A stretch of DNA of 64,000 bases from Pseudohalioglobus lutimaris (GTDB lineage Bacteria; Pseudomonadota; Gammaproteobacteria; Pseudomonadales; Halieaceae), in the NCBI RefSeq assembly GCF_002866825.1, contig NZ_PKUS01000019.1, positions 1 to 64,000 of the forward strand, in the 5' to 3' direction. The notes below the pieces were generated by a model. The model did not search any database. It was not told where the DNA came from and was given only the letters and a program-made list of their open reading frames with translations. The translations under genes were made by a program, and so were the position numbers. Positions within the stretch are counted from its first letter, which is position 1; the number at the start of each line of letters is the position of its first letter. This document shows, piece after piece, positions 16,542-25,615 of this stretch.

Positions 16542-16856
16542 CTAGTCCCGCGGGGGAAGTCCGTGAACCATGGTGATGAACTTCAGTTCGGTGCCGGCGC
16601 GGCGGAATTCGGACAGGGCCTGGTAATCAGGGTCGTTGTACCAGTTTTTTGCCGCGTCCTCGCTGGGAAACTTGAAGATTACCATTCTCCCTTTACGTGG
16701 GTCGGCACCTTCGAAAGTCAGAGGGTTGTCATCATAGGTAAAAAACTCGCCGTCGTGGCGCTTGAGAATAGGGAAGAAACCTTTCTCATACTTGCGGTAC
16801 TCATCTTTGTCATGAACGATAAAATTGGCGATTACGTAGGCAGGTGCGTTCGACAT
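16542..16856 (-). CDS. DUF1330 domain protein
   Basis: 104 residues. It shows the complete DUF1330 pattern: AYVIANFIVHDKDEYRKYEKGFFPILKRHDG, in pieces, then a strand-helix MVIFKFPSEDAAKNWYNDPDYQAL and a closing strand. The fold is a dimeric alpha-beta barrel; no chemistry is established. It converges on the sugar-dehydrogenase gene with only three bases between stops. It is clearly different in sequence from the DUF1330 protein at 7799-8209. Confidence 0.85.
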   Translation of the reverse strand: MSNAPAYVIANFIVHDKDEYRKYEKGFFPILKRHDGEFFTYDDNPLTFEGADPRKGRMVIFKFPSEDAAKNWYNDPDYQALSEFRRAGTELKFITMVHGLPPRD

Positions 16857-17007
16857 CCTGGCGGTCCTTTTGCGTCTTCAGGAGGGTTTTACAGCCGTTA
16901 ACCGGCGCATAGACAAGTACTCTAGCAGTTCTTACCAAGGTACGGGAGTTCGGGGGATATTTTCTTCGCGGTGAGTGAGATATTCGTACCCCGCGCGGCA
17001 AAAAGGG

Positions 17008-18276
17008 TCAGGGCAAGGAGACTTCGCCCTTGCTGACCTTGTCTTCTTCTTCTTGCAGGCGTTGCAGGTGCTGTTGCAGCTCCTGCTGCTGGCGCTTACG
17101 CGTTACTTCCAGCTGTTTCAGTCGCTGTTGGGCCCTGCGTTGGTTCTCTTCCTCGTCTGTCCACAGTTCCGTGAGCTGCTCTTCGCGGTACCTTTCATGC
17201 TTCATCTGCTGCTGGCTGATCTCTTCTAACTCAGACTCGAAACGGCTGGCGTGCGCCTCCCGTTCCAGCTCGATCTTCTCGATCGCGTTCTGATAGGCGT
17301 TTTGCAGAGACTGGGTCTGGTCGTTAAAGCTGGTTGCCATGTTGTCCATGTTGGCCTGATTCTCCAGCAACAGCTGGTCGGCCTCGGCAATTCGCTCCGC
17401 ACACTGCTCGCGCAGGGCTGTAATCCGGGCCTCAAGTGCGGCCACTTCCGCCTCGGTTGCTGTGCGATAGCTTTCCCGGTCATCTTCCAGTTGCTGGCGT
17501 GAGACGCTATTTGCGGTCTGCTGCTCGTGATGTCGACGTTCCAGTGCTTTGAGTTCCACCTGCAGACTGTGTGACTGCTTTTCCTCTTCCTCGGTCAGCG
17601 CACTCACGTCACCGTTGTATTGCTCCCGCGACTTCGCTTCCAGCTGCTGCAACCTGGCGAGTTCATCCTGGCTGTCCATCAGTATCTGGTCACGGCGTTG
17701 TTTTATCTGCTCCAGAGCCGCGGATGTCTCCTGCTTCACCTCCGACTGGAGTTGTTGCAGCTGCTCCACTTTCGCCTGGTGCGCTACTTCCGCATCACGT
17801 TTGAGACTTTGCAGGCGCTGCAAAATCTCACTGGCGGATGGCGTATGAGCCTGGGTTACTGCTTCTGCCTCCTGGTGGTACTCCTGGTTGGTCTCTGGAT
17901 TGGCGACGATGTCTAGATCGTCTTCACCTGGCGAACTGCCCGGTACCTCATATTCGATGCTGTGCCGCGATGCTGCTTTCGAAGCAGGATTGTGGGCAAA
18001 AACCGCGCTGGAAACCTCCAGCTCTCTGGCGTGCTGTTTAGGTTCCTCACTGGGGACCAGTTCCGCTCTGCCACCGACCTGGGATACCTTGCGAAAGTAA
18101 TCCGCCGCCGCCTTGCGATCAAGGTTGCTGCGCAGGACGAACGAGTCACCTGAAAACAGTTCGTCGATGACCAGCGTATCGTTGATGCTAAACAGTTCGG
18201 CAAAGCCCGCGCGAACGCTGTCGGGTTCAAAGTCGGGGAGGATGTCCCCCTTGAAAGTGAGATCGAATCGTTTCAT
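17008..18276 (-). CDS. Coiled-coil protein with small N-terminal domain
   Basis: 422 residues, no signal or membrane segment. Residues 1-75 form a small globular domain (FDLTFKGDILPDFEPDSVRAGFAELF in pieces, then LFSGDSFVLRSNLDRKAAADY) of a type found at the N-terminus of various bacterial proteins that often carry a membrane or coiled-coil tail. Residues about 76-155 are disordered and acidic. Residues about 155-415 are a near-continuous Gln/Glu/Leu-rich coiled coil with no Pro. It is probably a cytoplasmic scaffold or filament-forming protein. Divergent from ApbE; not obviously in an operon. No function can be assigned. Confidence 0.7.
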   Translation of the reverse strand: MKRFDLTFKGDILPDFEPDSVRAGFAELFSINDTLVIDELFSGDSFVLRSNLDRKAAADYFRKVSQVGGRAELVPSEEPKQHARELEVSSAVFAHNPASKAASRHSIEYEVPGSSPGEDDLDIVANPETNQEYHQEAEAVTQAHTPSASEILQRLQSLKRDAEVAHQAKVEQLQQLQSEVKQETSAALEQIKQRRDQILMDSQDELARLQQLEAKSREQYNGDVSALTEEEEKQSHSLQVELKALERRHHEQQTANSVSRQQLEDDRESYRTATEAEVAALEARITALREQCAERIAEADQLLLENQANMDNMATSFNDQTQSLQNAYQNAIEKIELEREAHASRFESELEEISQQQMKHERYREEQLTELWTDEEENQRRAQQRLKQLEVTRKRQQQELQQHLQRLQEEEDKVSKGEVSLP

Positions 18277-18402
18277 CGATTATCCAGTCCGTCTGGCAAG
18301 TCGGTTTTTCTTCGTTGATACCCTCAGAATCTAGAGTTCCAGCACCGATATTTCCACTAAAAAGGGTTGAAATCTGCGCTTTTTCGCTGATAGTGACTAA
18401 CT

Positions 18403-19401
18403 ATGTGCAAACTTCAGAAAATCCGCTTGCAATGCCTGGTTCTGTTGGTTCTTGGCGTTTGCCTTGCAGGACTTTGTCGAGCCGAATGGTTGAGTGAAAC
18501 GCGCTCGATGATGGGTACAGAAGTCAGCGTAGAGCTGTGGGCTACGGACCCGGAACGGGGCAGGGCGGCCCAGCGCGCGGTGTTGGCTGAATTTCACCGG
18601 CTGGATGAAATGATGAACCCCTGGAATGCGCAAAGCTTGTTGGCAAAGATCAACCGGCGGGCATTCGACGATGCGGTGCCCGTGACGCCGGAACTCATTG
18701 AGGTAATACAGCGCTCTCTCTACTACTCCCGGCTCAGCGGCGGTGCTTTTGATATCAGTTTTGCGGCAGCCGGCCGATATTATGATTTCAGGGAGGGCAG
18801 AGTACCGTTGGCCAGTGAACTGGCGGTAGCCGGTCCCGCGATTGACTACAGGCAGATAAGCGTGGACTCAACGGCGCAAAGTATACGTCTTGGTCACCGC
18901 GAAATGTCGCTGGATCTGGGTGGTATTGCCAAAGGCTATGCGGTTGACCGTGGCATCAGGATTCTGACCGATGCGGGTATTGAGTCCGCGGTTGTCAGCG
19001 CCGGCGGCGACAGCCGGATTCTCGGTAATCTCGGTGATCGCCCGCGTATGATCGGCATTCGCCATCCGCGCAAAGAAGATCAGTACGTTGTGGTGATCCC
19101 TCTGGAGGATACAGCGATCTCTACCTCGGGAGACTATGAACGTTTTTTCGAGCGTGATGGTGTGCGTTTTCATCACATCCTCGATCCGGAGACCGGCGAT
19201 TCCGCGAGAAAAGTTCGCAGTGCGAGCGTTATAGCACCGCTGGCGATCGACACCGACGCGCTGTCCACGACAGTGTTCGTACTAGGTGTGGAGAAGGGCC
19301 TGGCACTGGTCAACAGTCTTCCGGGTGTGGATGCCATTATTGTCGATGGTGAAGGAAAGCTGCACTATTCTCAGGAACTCCTGCTCAGTACCACAGAGTG
19401 A
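18403..19401 (+). CDS. apbE: FAD:protein FMN transferase, ApbE family
   Basis: 332 residues, exported: signal peptide about 1-27 (LVLLVLGVCLAGLCRAEW). It covalently attaches FMN from FAD to Thr/Ser of target proteins outside the inner membrane, or acts in FAD turnover. The family motifs are present: TRSMMGTEVSVEL near the mature N-terminus, LDLGGIAKGYAVD, SAGGDSRILG, and the metal-binding TDALSTTVFVLG. The gene ends 17 bases into the 3' end of the oppositely oriented DUF3570 gene. ApbE, DUF3570, DUF4266 and a TlpA-like protein are known to occur together, so it is assigned to the large envelope locus. No obvious FMN-binding-domain target is visible in the window. Confidence 0.93.
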   Translation: MCKLQKIRLQCLVLLVLGVCLAGLCRAEWLSETRSMMGTEVSVELWATDPERGRAAQRAVLAEFHRLDEMMNPWNAQSLLAKINRRAFDDAVPVTPELIEVIQRSLYYSRLSGGAFDISFAAAGRYYDFREGRVPLASELAVAGPAIDYRQISVDSTAQSIRLGHREMSLDLGGIAKGYAVDRGIRILTDAGIESAVVSAGGDSRILGNLGDRPRMIGIRHPRKEDQYVVVIPLEDTAISTSGDYERFFERDGVRFHHILDPETGDSARKVRSASVIAPLAIDTDALSTTVFVLGVEKGLALVNSLPGVDAIIVDGEGKLHYSQELLLSTTE

Positions 19402-20551
19402 ACAACACTTTGACTACATCCGCATCGAACTCGTACAGGGGTTCGCTGCCGGGAAGTGCTGATTCGGCGGTGAGGTCAGTGAAGTTGTCGTACTCGAAAC
19501 TGATTCGGTCATATTGGAAAGTGATGCCGGCCTTGTAAGCGTGACGCCAGCTGAGCGGGCGCTCGTAGCTGAGGTAGAACGATAGAGTCTGGTTGCTGAA
19601 CTCGCTCATTTCCTTGTCCCGGGCGCGATAATCCTTCTCGTCCTGCGAGGGAAACAGGAACAGGTCCTGGTAAAAATCGGCCTGGTCCTGGCTGTACCAT
19701 CGGTACAGCAGGTCAAAGGTCCAGTGCTCATACAGCGAGTGTGTGTAGCTTATTTGTGCTGTGTGCGCATCGATTCCCCAGTCGTCAGTAAAGAAGCGAT
19801 AAAGCCCCCCTAGCGCTGCCGACCACGGTAGGCGGTAGCGCATCTGCATTGATGCCGCATCCGAGGTTCGCGTGTTCGGGTAAACCTCCTGGGCAAACTG
19901 GTAGCCTGCGGAAGGGTCGAGTGGATCACTCAGGTAGCGGTAGCTGCGATATGGGTTGTTCAGGTAGCCTTCGTCGGTAATGAGCTCGTAGTTGGCGTTG
20001 AGCACGAGTTTTGGTGTGAGGACCTGGTTCAGGCCAATCCGGAAACTGTGGCGGTCAAGATCCTCTTCGAACTCGGCGTTACCGTTCTGTGAGACCTCGT
20101 CCTGCCCCAGAGAGTAGCCGAAGCTGATAGTGGTCAGGTCGCCAAAAAAATCCTGGCTAACCCCCAGGGAGTAGGTGCTGGCCTGGTAGTCGCTCTCGTC
20201 GCTGTAGGTTATGCCGGCGCTAAGCAGGTTCTTACCGTAAAGGTAGTCGCCTGCCAGCGAGTACTCGGTGCGCTCTTCGCTGTATTCGCTGGCCCCGGAG
20301 GTGATGACGTCTATAGAGGCACTGCTGATATTGTCCACATAGTAGTTACCGCTTACCAATACGGTTTCCTTGAAGTTTTTGCGCACCAGTAGTGAAGGGC
20401 CGTCGACGGTAACGCCCCCGCCGTCGTAGCGATGATACATTGCATCGGCGCGTTCCTCAGGCAGGGTGACACCATACGCTCCTGACGAGGCCAGCAGTGC
20501 CGCCGCAAGGGCGACCGCCAGCAGGCGTGAAAGTGAATCAGTTACAGCCAC
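19385..20551 (-). CDS. DUF3570 outer-membrane beta-barrel protein
   Basis: 388 residues from the GTG at 20551; AGGAG six bases before it supports this start, which overlaps the end of the DUF4266 gene. A signal peptide is present (LLAVALAAALLASSGAYG). The mature protein opens with LPEERADAMYHRYDGGGVTVDGPS, the DUF3570 hallmark, followed by about 18-20 amphipathic strands rich in Tyr, Ser and Asp, and ends in LFTLWY with the terminal aromatic of outer-membrane barrels. Its role is unknown; the constant partners ApbE, DUF4266 and thioredoxin-like proteins suggest a link to extracytoplasmic redox or flavoprotein function. Last gene of the leftward six-gene operon. Confidence 0.88.
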   Translation of the reverse strand: MAVTDSLSRLLAVALAAALLASSGAYGVTLPEERADAMYHRYDGGGVTVDGPSLLVRKNFKETVLVSGNYYVDNISSASIDVITSGASEYSEERTEYSLAGDYLYGKNLLSAGITYSDESDYQASTYSLGVSQDFFGDLTTISFGYSLGQDEVSQNGNAEFEEDLDRHSFRIGLNQVLTPKLVLNANYELITDEGYLNNPYRSYRYLSDPLDPSAGYQFAQEVYPNTRTSDAASMQMRYRLPWSAALGGLYRFFTDDWGIDAHTAQISYTHSLYEHWTFDLLYRWYSQDQADFYQDLFLFPSQDEKDYRARDKEMSEFSNQTLSFYLSYERPLSWRHAYKAGITFQYDRISFEYDNFTDLTAESALPGSEPLYEFDADVVKVLFTLWY

Positions 20552-20762
20552 AACCAACTCCTGCGCCACCTTCGGCACCGCGCGCGCTCTCACGGGCCTG
20601 GTAAACGTGCTTGGTATATGCCCCCGCAACAGGATCCCGGTCGAAGCGCATGATCGGCTCGGCCAGGTGTTGCCTTTCATAGGGTTTCACCCAGGGTTGA
20701 ATGCCACAGCCCGTGATCAGCACCAGTAGTGCCAGCAAGCCTGCCGTGCCCAGTGGTCTCAT
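20538..20762 (-). CDS. DUF4266 small lipoprotein
   Basis: 74 residues with a lipoprotein signal (LLALLVLITGC, lipidated Cys19). The mature part has VKPYERQHLAEPIMRFDRDP, the conserved core of DUF4266, and a Cys/Gly-rich end GGAGVGCGCN, which looks suited to bind a metal or form disulphides. It precedes DUF3570 with a 14-base overlap and follows the TlpA-like gene by three bases, so it is tightly coupled in the operon. Probably anchored at the outer or inner membrane facing the periplasm. Function unknown. Confidence 0.88.
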   Translation of the reverse strand: MRPLGTAGLLALLVLITGCGIQPWVKPYERQHLAEPIMRFDRDPVAGAYTKHVYQARESARGAEGGAGVGCGCN

Positions 20763-20765
20763 TGC

Positions 20766-21248
20766 TTACTCCTTTACCAGTTCACGTATCTGTTGTTCGT
20801 ACATGGCCTCGTAGCCAGGCTTGTAACCCTTGTGGGCAAAACGCACTTCGCCGTTGCGATCGACCAGCACTGTCACTGGCATTGCGTCCACGTCGTACAG
20901 CTCACTGACTTGATTGTCGTCATCGAAGAGCACCGGGAAACTCAATCCAAGATCACGCAAAATACGTTCGGCGCTGCTGCGGTCCTGCTCTACGTTGATG
21001 CCAAAGACAGTAAAGCCCAGGTCGCGATAGCGCTGGTGCAGGGCCTCCAGCTCAGGCATTTCCTGGCGACAGGGGCCACACCAGGACGCCCAGAAATTTA
21101 TCAGTACGACTTCGCCGCGGTATTCGCTCAGCCTGATGTTCTCGCCGGTGGTGCTTTTCAGGGTGAAGTTGGCGGCGCTGCCCTGGTCGGTTACCGCACT
21201 CGCCAGTGGGGCACAGAAAACGAGTAGCGCAAGGAGTATCAGTTTCAT
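20766..21248 (-). CDS. TlpA-like periplasmic thioredoxin
   Basis: 160 residues from the ATG at 21248, giving a signal peptide (MKLILLALLVFCAPLASA). A TlpA/ResA-type thioredoxin fold follows: VVLINFWASWCGPCRQEMPEL carries the Cys57-Gly-Pro-Cys60 active site, and DAMPVTVLVD the cis-Pro loop. It probably reduces disulphides, for example apocytochrome CxxCH pairs or the Cys-rich DUF4266 lipoprotein encoded three bases downstream. The CxxCH proteins of the neighbouring operon would be natural clients. Its placement in the DUF3570 operon is typical of such loci. Confidence 0.9.
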   Translation of the reverse strand: MKLILLALLVFCAPLASAVTDQGSAANFTLKSTTGENIRLSEYRGEVVLINFWASWCGPCRQEMPELEALHQRYRDLGFTVFGINVEQDRSSAERILRDLGLSFPVLFDDDNQVSELYDVDAMPVTVLVDRNGEVRFAHKGYKPGYEAMYEQQIRELVKE

Positions 21249-21271
21249 GGCAAAAATCTCCAGCCAGTGTG

Positions 21272-21904
21272 TCAGAAGAAAAAGGTCACGCCGGTGGACC
21301 ATTCGATGTTCTGGGTGGTCTCGTCTTCACCGAAGGTGTCCCGGTCGAAAATGTGATCGCGTACGTCCATACGCAGGGCTATCCAGTCATTGATCAGTAG
21401 CCGGTAACCTATGCCCACGGTGGCTGTGAACCAGGTGTCCCCAAGGAAATCGGTGCCGCCGACGCCGCCAATAAGGTAGAGGTCAGACTTGAACGCACGA
21501 GTCTCGGAAAAATAGATTTCACCAGGTAACAGGTTCCAACCCACGCTCAGATTGTAAAACTGGTAGTCGCGTTCACTGTCCTCAAACAGTGGTGCGCCGC
21601 CGCTAAGTTTTTCGTAACTGGTCAGGTCAGCTTCGGCCATCCCCAGGTTTGCTTCAAAAAAGAAGTCCTCGGACAGGTGCCAGGCCGCTCTCAGACCGTA
21701 GACAGGCTCGCTGGCGAAGTCGTCGATGCTGATCATCCCCACGAACAGGCCAACCTCGAAGTTCTCGCTATCAATCGCAGGGGGTTCAAACTCCCGGCGA
21801 TCCAGTTCCGGTTCGATCACCTGTATCGGCTCCTGGGCCAGTGCCGGCAGCACACCCAGGGTCAGACACAGTCCTAGTAAAACGCGCTTATACCCAGTTT
21901 CCAT
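21272..21904 (-). CDS. Outer-membrane beta-barrel domain protein
   Basis: 210 residues with a signal peptide ([17 protein letters not shown]). The first 30 mature residues are acidic, then comes an 8-stranded-size barrel: [35 protein letters not shown] and similar strands, ending STGVTFFF. It resembles the small outer-membrane barrels (TIGR04565-type, common in myxobacteria) that serve as outer-membrane parts of Agl-Glt-like machines. It overlaps the 3' end of the upstream barrel gene by 31 bases and precedes the TlpA gene by 23. Role inferred from context only. Confidence 0.78.
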   Translation of the reverse strand: METGYKRVLLGLCLTLGVLPALAQEPIQVIEPELDRREFEPPAIDSENFEVGLFVGMISIDDFASEPVYGLRAAWHLSEDFFFEANLGMAEADLTSYEKLSGGAPLFEDSERDYQFYNLSVGWNLLPGEIYFSETRAFKSDLYLIGGVGGTDFLGDTWFTATVGIGYRLLINDWIALRMDVRDHIFDRDTFGEDETTQNIEWSTGVTFFF

Positions 21905-22620
21905 TCCCCAGCCTCCTCGTCGTCATCGCGGTCGGTCATGACGACATAGTGTTTGTATTGCAGGCGCAGCATCAGCCGTCCTGTGAGATAAATACGTATT
22001 CCTGCGCCCACACTGGCCACGCCGTCGCTGCGGTCCTCAGTGTCGACCAGAGTTGACCTGGGATTGGTCTCACGGGTGCCGCCACCGATGGTAAAGAAGG
22101 GCGAATAGCGCCACTGTGGAAACATCTGGTGGACGATGCTGCCGGTAAACATTTTGCCGTCAGAGAAGTCCCCGTAGTTTTCGGTGTAGGCGGCTTCGAC
22201 GGAGAGGTTGCGCGTGAAGTGATAGGCGCCATAGCCGGTGATGGCATCAGAGCCGTCCAGGTCGCCCAGCATAATGCCCAGTTCCCAGTCGCGAGTATTG
22301 AAGTCGTCCTGGTCAGGCGTCGTAAAGCCGAGTACCTCACCGCGGTCATCGACGGTGCGGCCTATCGCGTCGACATGCACCCAGCCTTCTATACCCCTGA
22401 CGTTGCGGACTTTGATCCAGTCGGTGCGGCGTTTCAGTAATTCGATGCTCTCGCCGCGCTCCGCGACGTAGAACACGGGATAGTTGCGGCCGGGGTGCGT
22501 ATGCAGTTCGATATAGGCTTCCACGACGTGGCTTTCGCGTAAAGACTCAGCATCCGCCAGCGCTGCCTGTGGTATCAGCAATAGTGCGATCAGGGTGAAT
22601 AGTTGCAACACCGGGTGCAT
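21874..22620 (-). CDS. SH3-domain outer-membrane beta-barrel protein
   Basis: 248 residues: signal peptide 1-22 ([13 protein letters not shown]); a bacterial SH3 domain at about 33-90 ([22 protein letters not shown] and [15 protein letters not shown]); then a small beta-barrel at about 110-248 with strands such as [18 protein letters not shown] and an aromatic end LGISAFY. SH3b domains usually bind peptidoglycan or peptide, so the protein could tie the outer membrane to the cell wall. It starts three bases after the HzsA-like gene ends, in the same operon, and is related in design to the barrel encoded next. Confidence 0.8.
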   Translation of the reverse strand: MHPVLQLFTLIALLLIPQAALADAESLRESHVVEAYIELHTHPGRNYPVFYVAERGESIELLKRRTDWIKVRNVRGIEGWVHVDAIGRTVDDRGEVLGFTTPDQDDFNTRDWELGIMLGDLDGSDAITGYGAYHFTRNLSVEAAYTENYGDFSDGKMFTGSIVHQMFPQWRYSPFFTIGGGTRETNPRSTLVDTEDRSDGVASVGAGIRIYLTGRLMLRLQYKHYVVMTDRDDDEEAGEWKLGISAFY

Positions 22621-22623
22621 GAT

Positions 22624-25428
22624 TCAGTCCTGCAGCCGGCTGTCGAAGGGGTTGTTGAAGTACTGGGCGCCGATATCCAGCCACTCGGAAATCAGGTGCA
22701 GTTCAGCCTCACTCAGCATACCCACATGATTGATGGTGTTCCGAGTAGCGGGTACCGGTTCGCCTTCATCCTCCACACAGTTTGTGGGTAGCGCCGGGGC
22801 ATCAGCCGGGCCACAGCTACCGCCCTCGAAACACTGAAAGAAGGCGCTACTGGCGTTGGCAGAACCGGCACGCAGAGTCGCTGCCACCGAAACTGACTGC
22901 ACCGTGGTGAAGGTTTCGCCCTCGTTGTTGGTTTCGGTACAGGTGCGCACACGGTCTGCAAGGGCACCGCCCGTGTCTATCCACTGCTCATCGTCGCCGC
23001 TGAGCAATTCGCGGTATGAGCGATAGTGCTCCGGGTCCAGGTCGGATGGTGACGAGGTCAGGTCCAGTTGGCCGGCCGGTACCAGTGCGTCGTCTGTGCT
23101 TATATGGCAGCTGGTGCAGTGTGCATGTTCGGTGCCCATGGCATCCGTGACCGGCGTTCGCAGTCGTTCCCATATCGGCTGTATATGGTCGATGTAGTTG
23201 ATTACGCTGCGTGGGGGCTGGGTTGCGTCGAAGCCGCGGGTGAGAATAGCTCGCTCCGGCGGTATGTCAGTCCAGTCGGCGGCGTATTCACGATCCATTA
23301 TGGGGGGGTCAGCATTGACCTGGGGGCCGCTCCACAGATCCTCATAAGTCGGTGCGGTATCCAGCGCGCGCGCCGCCGCAGCCGGGTTGTCCGCGGGCAT
23401 GTGAAAATCCCAGGTTTCAGCCATGGTGGCGCCGCTGTCCTGGGCAAACAGGCTGTCGCTGTCAGTGCCGGGGTAACCGGTAACGCCACCCGCGATGCCC
23501 CTGGCTCCCGGGTTTGCCGATGTTGGCTGTGATCCCACCAGACCATGCGGTTGCGCGCTGCCATGATCGTGACACCCGGCGCACTCCAGCACCTCACCGG
23601 GGGCAAGCTGCAACCAGTAGTTGTGGCGCGGCCCGATACTGCGGCCACGCAGGTCGAGTATTTCAAAACTGAATGGCCTGCCCGCGGGTATGTTGGCGCT
23701 AACAGAACCGTCGGGCTCTATCGGAACGTAGCCAAGAATCTCGCGAAAGCCAAAGGCCGTGCTCACACCAGCCGCATAGCGGGGTATTTCGAATATATCC
23801 GGGTCGGGCAGGGGAACGGGTGTGATCACGCGCAAGAAGCGGGCGGGTCGCTCACGAAAAGCAGGTGTTCCGGGGCGAGCATGATTAGGGATACCCTGAG
23901 GTGAACTGTCTACGCCGTCGAAGTCGTACACGCTGGCGATGCGCAGCTGGCCCTGGTCTGCCGCGGCCAGTTCCGCGTCGAAGCGCTCGCCGGGGGGCAG
24001 CAGATCGGGAAAATCACGATTCTCTGCAGCTATTATCTCACTTATCCAGAACCCCTCTTCAGCAATCACCACCGGTCGCTGGGTGTCGGCAGCGGGGTCA
24101 TAAATCCAGGCGCCGTAAAGGGGTGGAGCAGAATCGGTGTTCTCCGGTTGCAGGGTACAAGGTGCAAGGTCACCGGCGCTGGCCACCTCGCCTTCGAGCA
24201 GTGTGGCGTCTGCATCGATTACGCGACATTCACTCCAGGTCACCAGCAGCCGGCCGGTACCATCGCGCAGTGGATAAACACTGCCATATTGGCCGCCCCT
24301 GGATATCAGGTCGTCGCTGCGCACCTCGGTATCGGTGAGCGACTCCTGGCCGCTGCCGCCAGTGTTGCGATTGTTCCATAGTCCCTGGTCCGCGTCGGCA
24401 AAGTTCGCCGCGTCGATCAGTACTATCTCGCCGCCCAGACTCTCCGGGCTGAAGCCGTGTACCACGCTCGCCAGGCGTCCATCATCCAGTTGCCTGGCCT
24501 GGGTGAAGGCAATGCGCGCCCCATCTGTGCCGGCGTTCTGGCTATGAAAGCCATAAACCGGGGCCAGCCCCGCACCGGACGGTTCGACCCGGTACAGGCT
24601 GATGTGGTCGGTTGCCGTATTGTTCCAGCGACTGAACAGTATCTCCCCGCTGGCCAATACGGTGGGGTCCAGGTCATGGCTGAGGTTGAAAGAAATCTGC
24701 TGGAATTCTTCTGCGCGCAGCAGGGGATCGTAAATGTGCAGCACAGCAGCTGGACTGCGACGGTCCTCATCCAATGCCGAGAAGATTTGAGCGCGCCCCT
24801 CGTTCAGCTGCCTGGCCTGGCTGGCTATCTGACGGGTCGAGCTGAATACGATGCGGTCGTCCGCAAGGAAATGGGGCGCTATATCTTGCGCGCCGCCGCT
24901 TTCAAGTCCCTCGTTGCGTTTGATGCGTGAGGGGATAAGGTAACTCACCTGTTCACTTTGCACGTCCAGTTGCCATAGATTCCAGGTGGTGGTCTCAAGG
25001 TTGGCGGCCACAGGCTCTGGTACGACTCTAGCCGCAAATACAATGGTTTCACCGTCAAAGGAGCTCTCCAGTCCCTTGATGTCCACAACCAGGTTCTCCG
25101 CTTCCGTAGCCAGTTCCTCGGCAACGATGGCCGTTATCTGTGCGGTGATGTCGATGTCCTTCGCGGTGGTTGCTGCCCGTTCCCTGAGCAGCAGTTGCGC
25201 TCCCGGATTGAACGCGAGCGGGTCGCGGAGGTCGCTGAACTGTTCAGGCACTGGCCTGCGCACATACGCGATGGGAATCTCCACGACAACCGGGTCCTCG
25301 TCCTGGTCACCGGAAACCAGCGATACGCCACCGCCACCGCCCCCTCCGCCACAGGCGGTGAGGCAGGATAGGGCCAGCGCCAGCACTGCTGCACTGTGCG
25401 CACGCTTGCTCAGAACGGGTCCCTGCAT
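22624..25428 (-). CDS. HzsA-like CxxCH lipoprotein
   Basis: 934 residues from the ATG at 25428, which gives a lipoprotein signal (LALALSCLTAC, lipidated Cys26) followed by a Gly-rich linker. The central part is repeat-rich and propeller-like (HIYDPLLRAEEF, ILFSRWNN, VTWSECRV). Two CxxCH motifs lie at about residues 613-617 (CAGCH) and 768-772 (CTSCH), each a possible covalent haem site. This architecture fits proteins related to the alpha subunit of hydrazine synthase (HzsA-like); that does not mean hydrazine chemistry here. First gene of the leftward operon and divergent, across 187 bases, from another CxxCH gene. Probably a surface or periplasmic redox protein. Confidence 0.8.
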   Translation of the reverse strand: MQGPVLSKRAHSAAVLALALSCLTACGGGGGGGGVSLVSGDQDEDPVVVEIPIAYVRRPVPEQFSDLRDPLAFNPGAQLLLRERAATTAKDIDITAQITAIVAEELATEAENLVVDIKGLESSFDGETIVFAARVVPEPVAANLETTTWNLWQLDVQSEQVSYLIPSRIKRNEGLESGGAQDIAPHFLADDRIVFSSTRQIASQARQLNEGRAQIFSALDEDRRSPAAVLHIYDPLLRAEEFQQISFNLSHDLDPTVLASGEILFSRWNNTATDHISLYRVEPSGAGLAPVYGFHSQNAGTDGARIAFTQARQLDDGRLASVVHGFSPESLGGEIVLIDAANFADADQGLWNNRNTGGSGQESLTDTEVRSDDLISRGGQYGSVYPLRDGTGRLLVTWSECRVIDADATLLEGEVASAGDLAPCTLQPENTDSAPPLYGAWIYDPAADTQRPVVIAEEGFWISEIIAAENRDFPDLLPPGERFDAELAAADQGQLRIASVYDFDGVDSSPQGIPNHARPGTPAFRERPARFLRVITPVPLPDPDIFEIPRYAAGVSTAFGFREILGYVPIEPDGSVSANIPAGRPFSFEILDLRGRSIGPRHNYWLQLAPGEVLECAGCHDHGSAQPHGLVGSQPTSANPGARGIAGGVTGYPGTDSDSLFAQDSGATMAETWDFHMPADNPAAAARALDTAPTYEDLWSGPQVNADPPIMDREYAADWTDIPPERAILTRGFDATQPPRSVINYIDHIQPIWERLRTPVTDAMGTEHAHCTSCHISTDDALVPAGQLDLTSSPSDLDPEHYRSYRELLSGDDEQWIDTGGALADRVRTCTETNNEGETFTTVQSVSVAATLRAGSANASSAFFQCFEGGSCGPADAPALPTNCVEDEGEPVPATRNTINHVGMLSEAELHLISEWLDIGAQYFNNPFDSRLQD

Positions 25429-25615
25429 GATGAAAGTTCGACTCCAGAGGTGTGATTTTTCTGCCGCCAGCTTTGCAAACGGGGTGTAAATGTCGCAAGC
25501 GAAAACCGTTGAAAACTCGAGGTTTTGTAATTCTCCACTTTTCTCGGGATTTTCCTTGTCTGCAGCCTGGGTGTCTGCAAAGTTGATGCAAAGCAGGAAA
25601 GCCCAAATTCTACCT
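25429..25615. promoter_or_regulatory. Divergent control region of the two envelope operons
   Basis: 187 bases between the start codons of the leftward and rightward operons; both sets of promoters must lie here or further inside. An imperfect dyad (AAAACC 25502-25507, GGTTTT 25521-25526) is visible, but I cannot assign a regulator or clear -35/-10 boxes. Confidence 0.4.

Noticed and set aside
22624-25428. Evidence for anammox-type hydrazine synthesis
   Set aside because: Only an HzsA-like protein is present, with no beta/gamma subunits or hydrazine dehydrogenase; the name reflects fold relation only.
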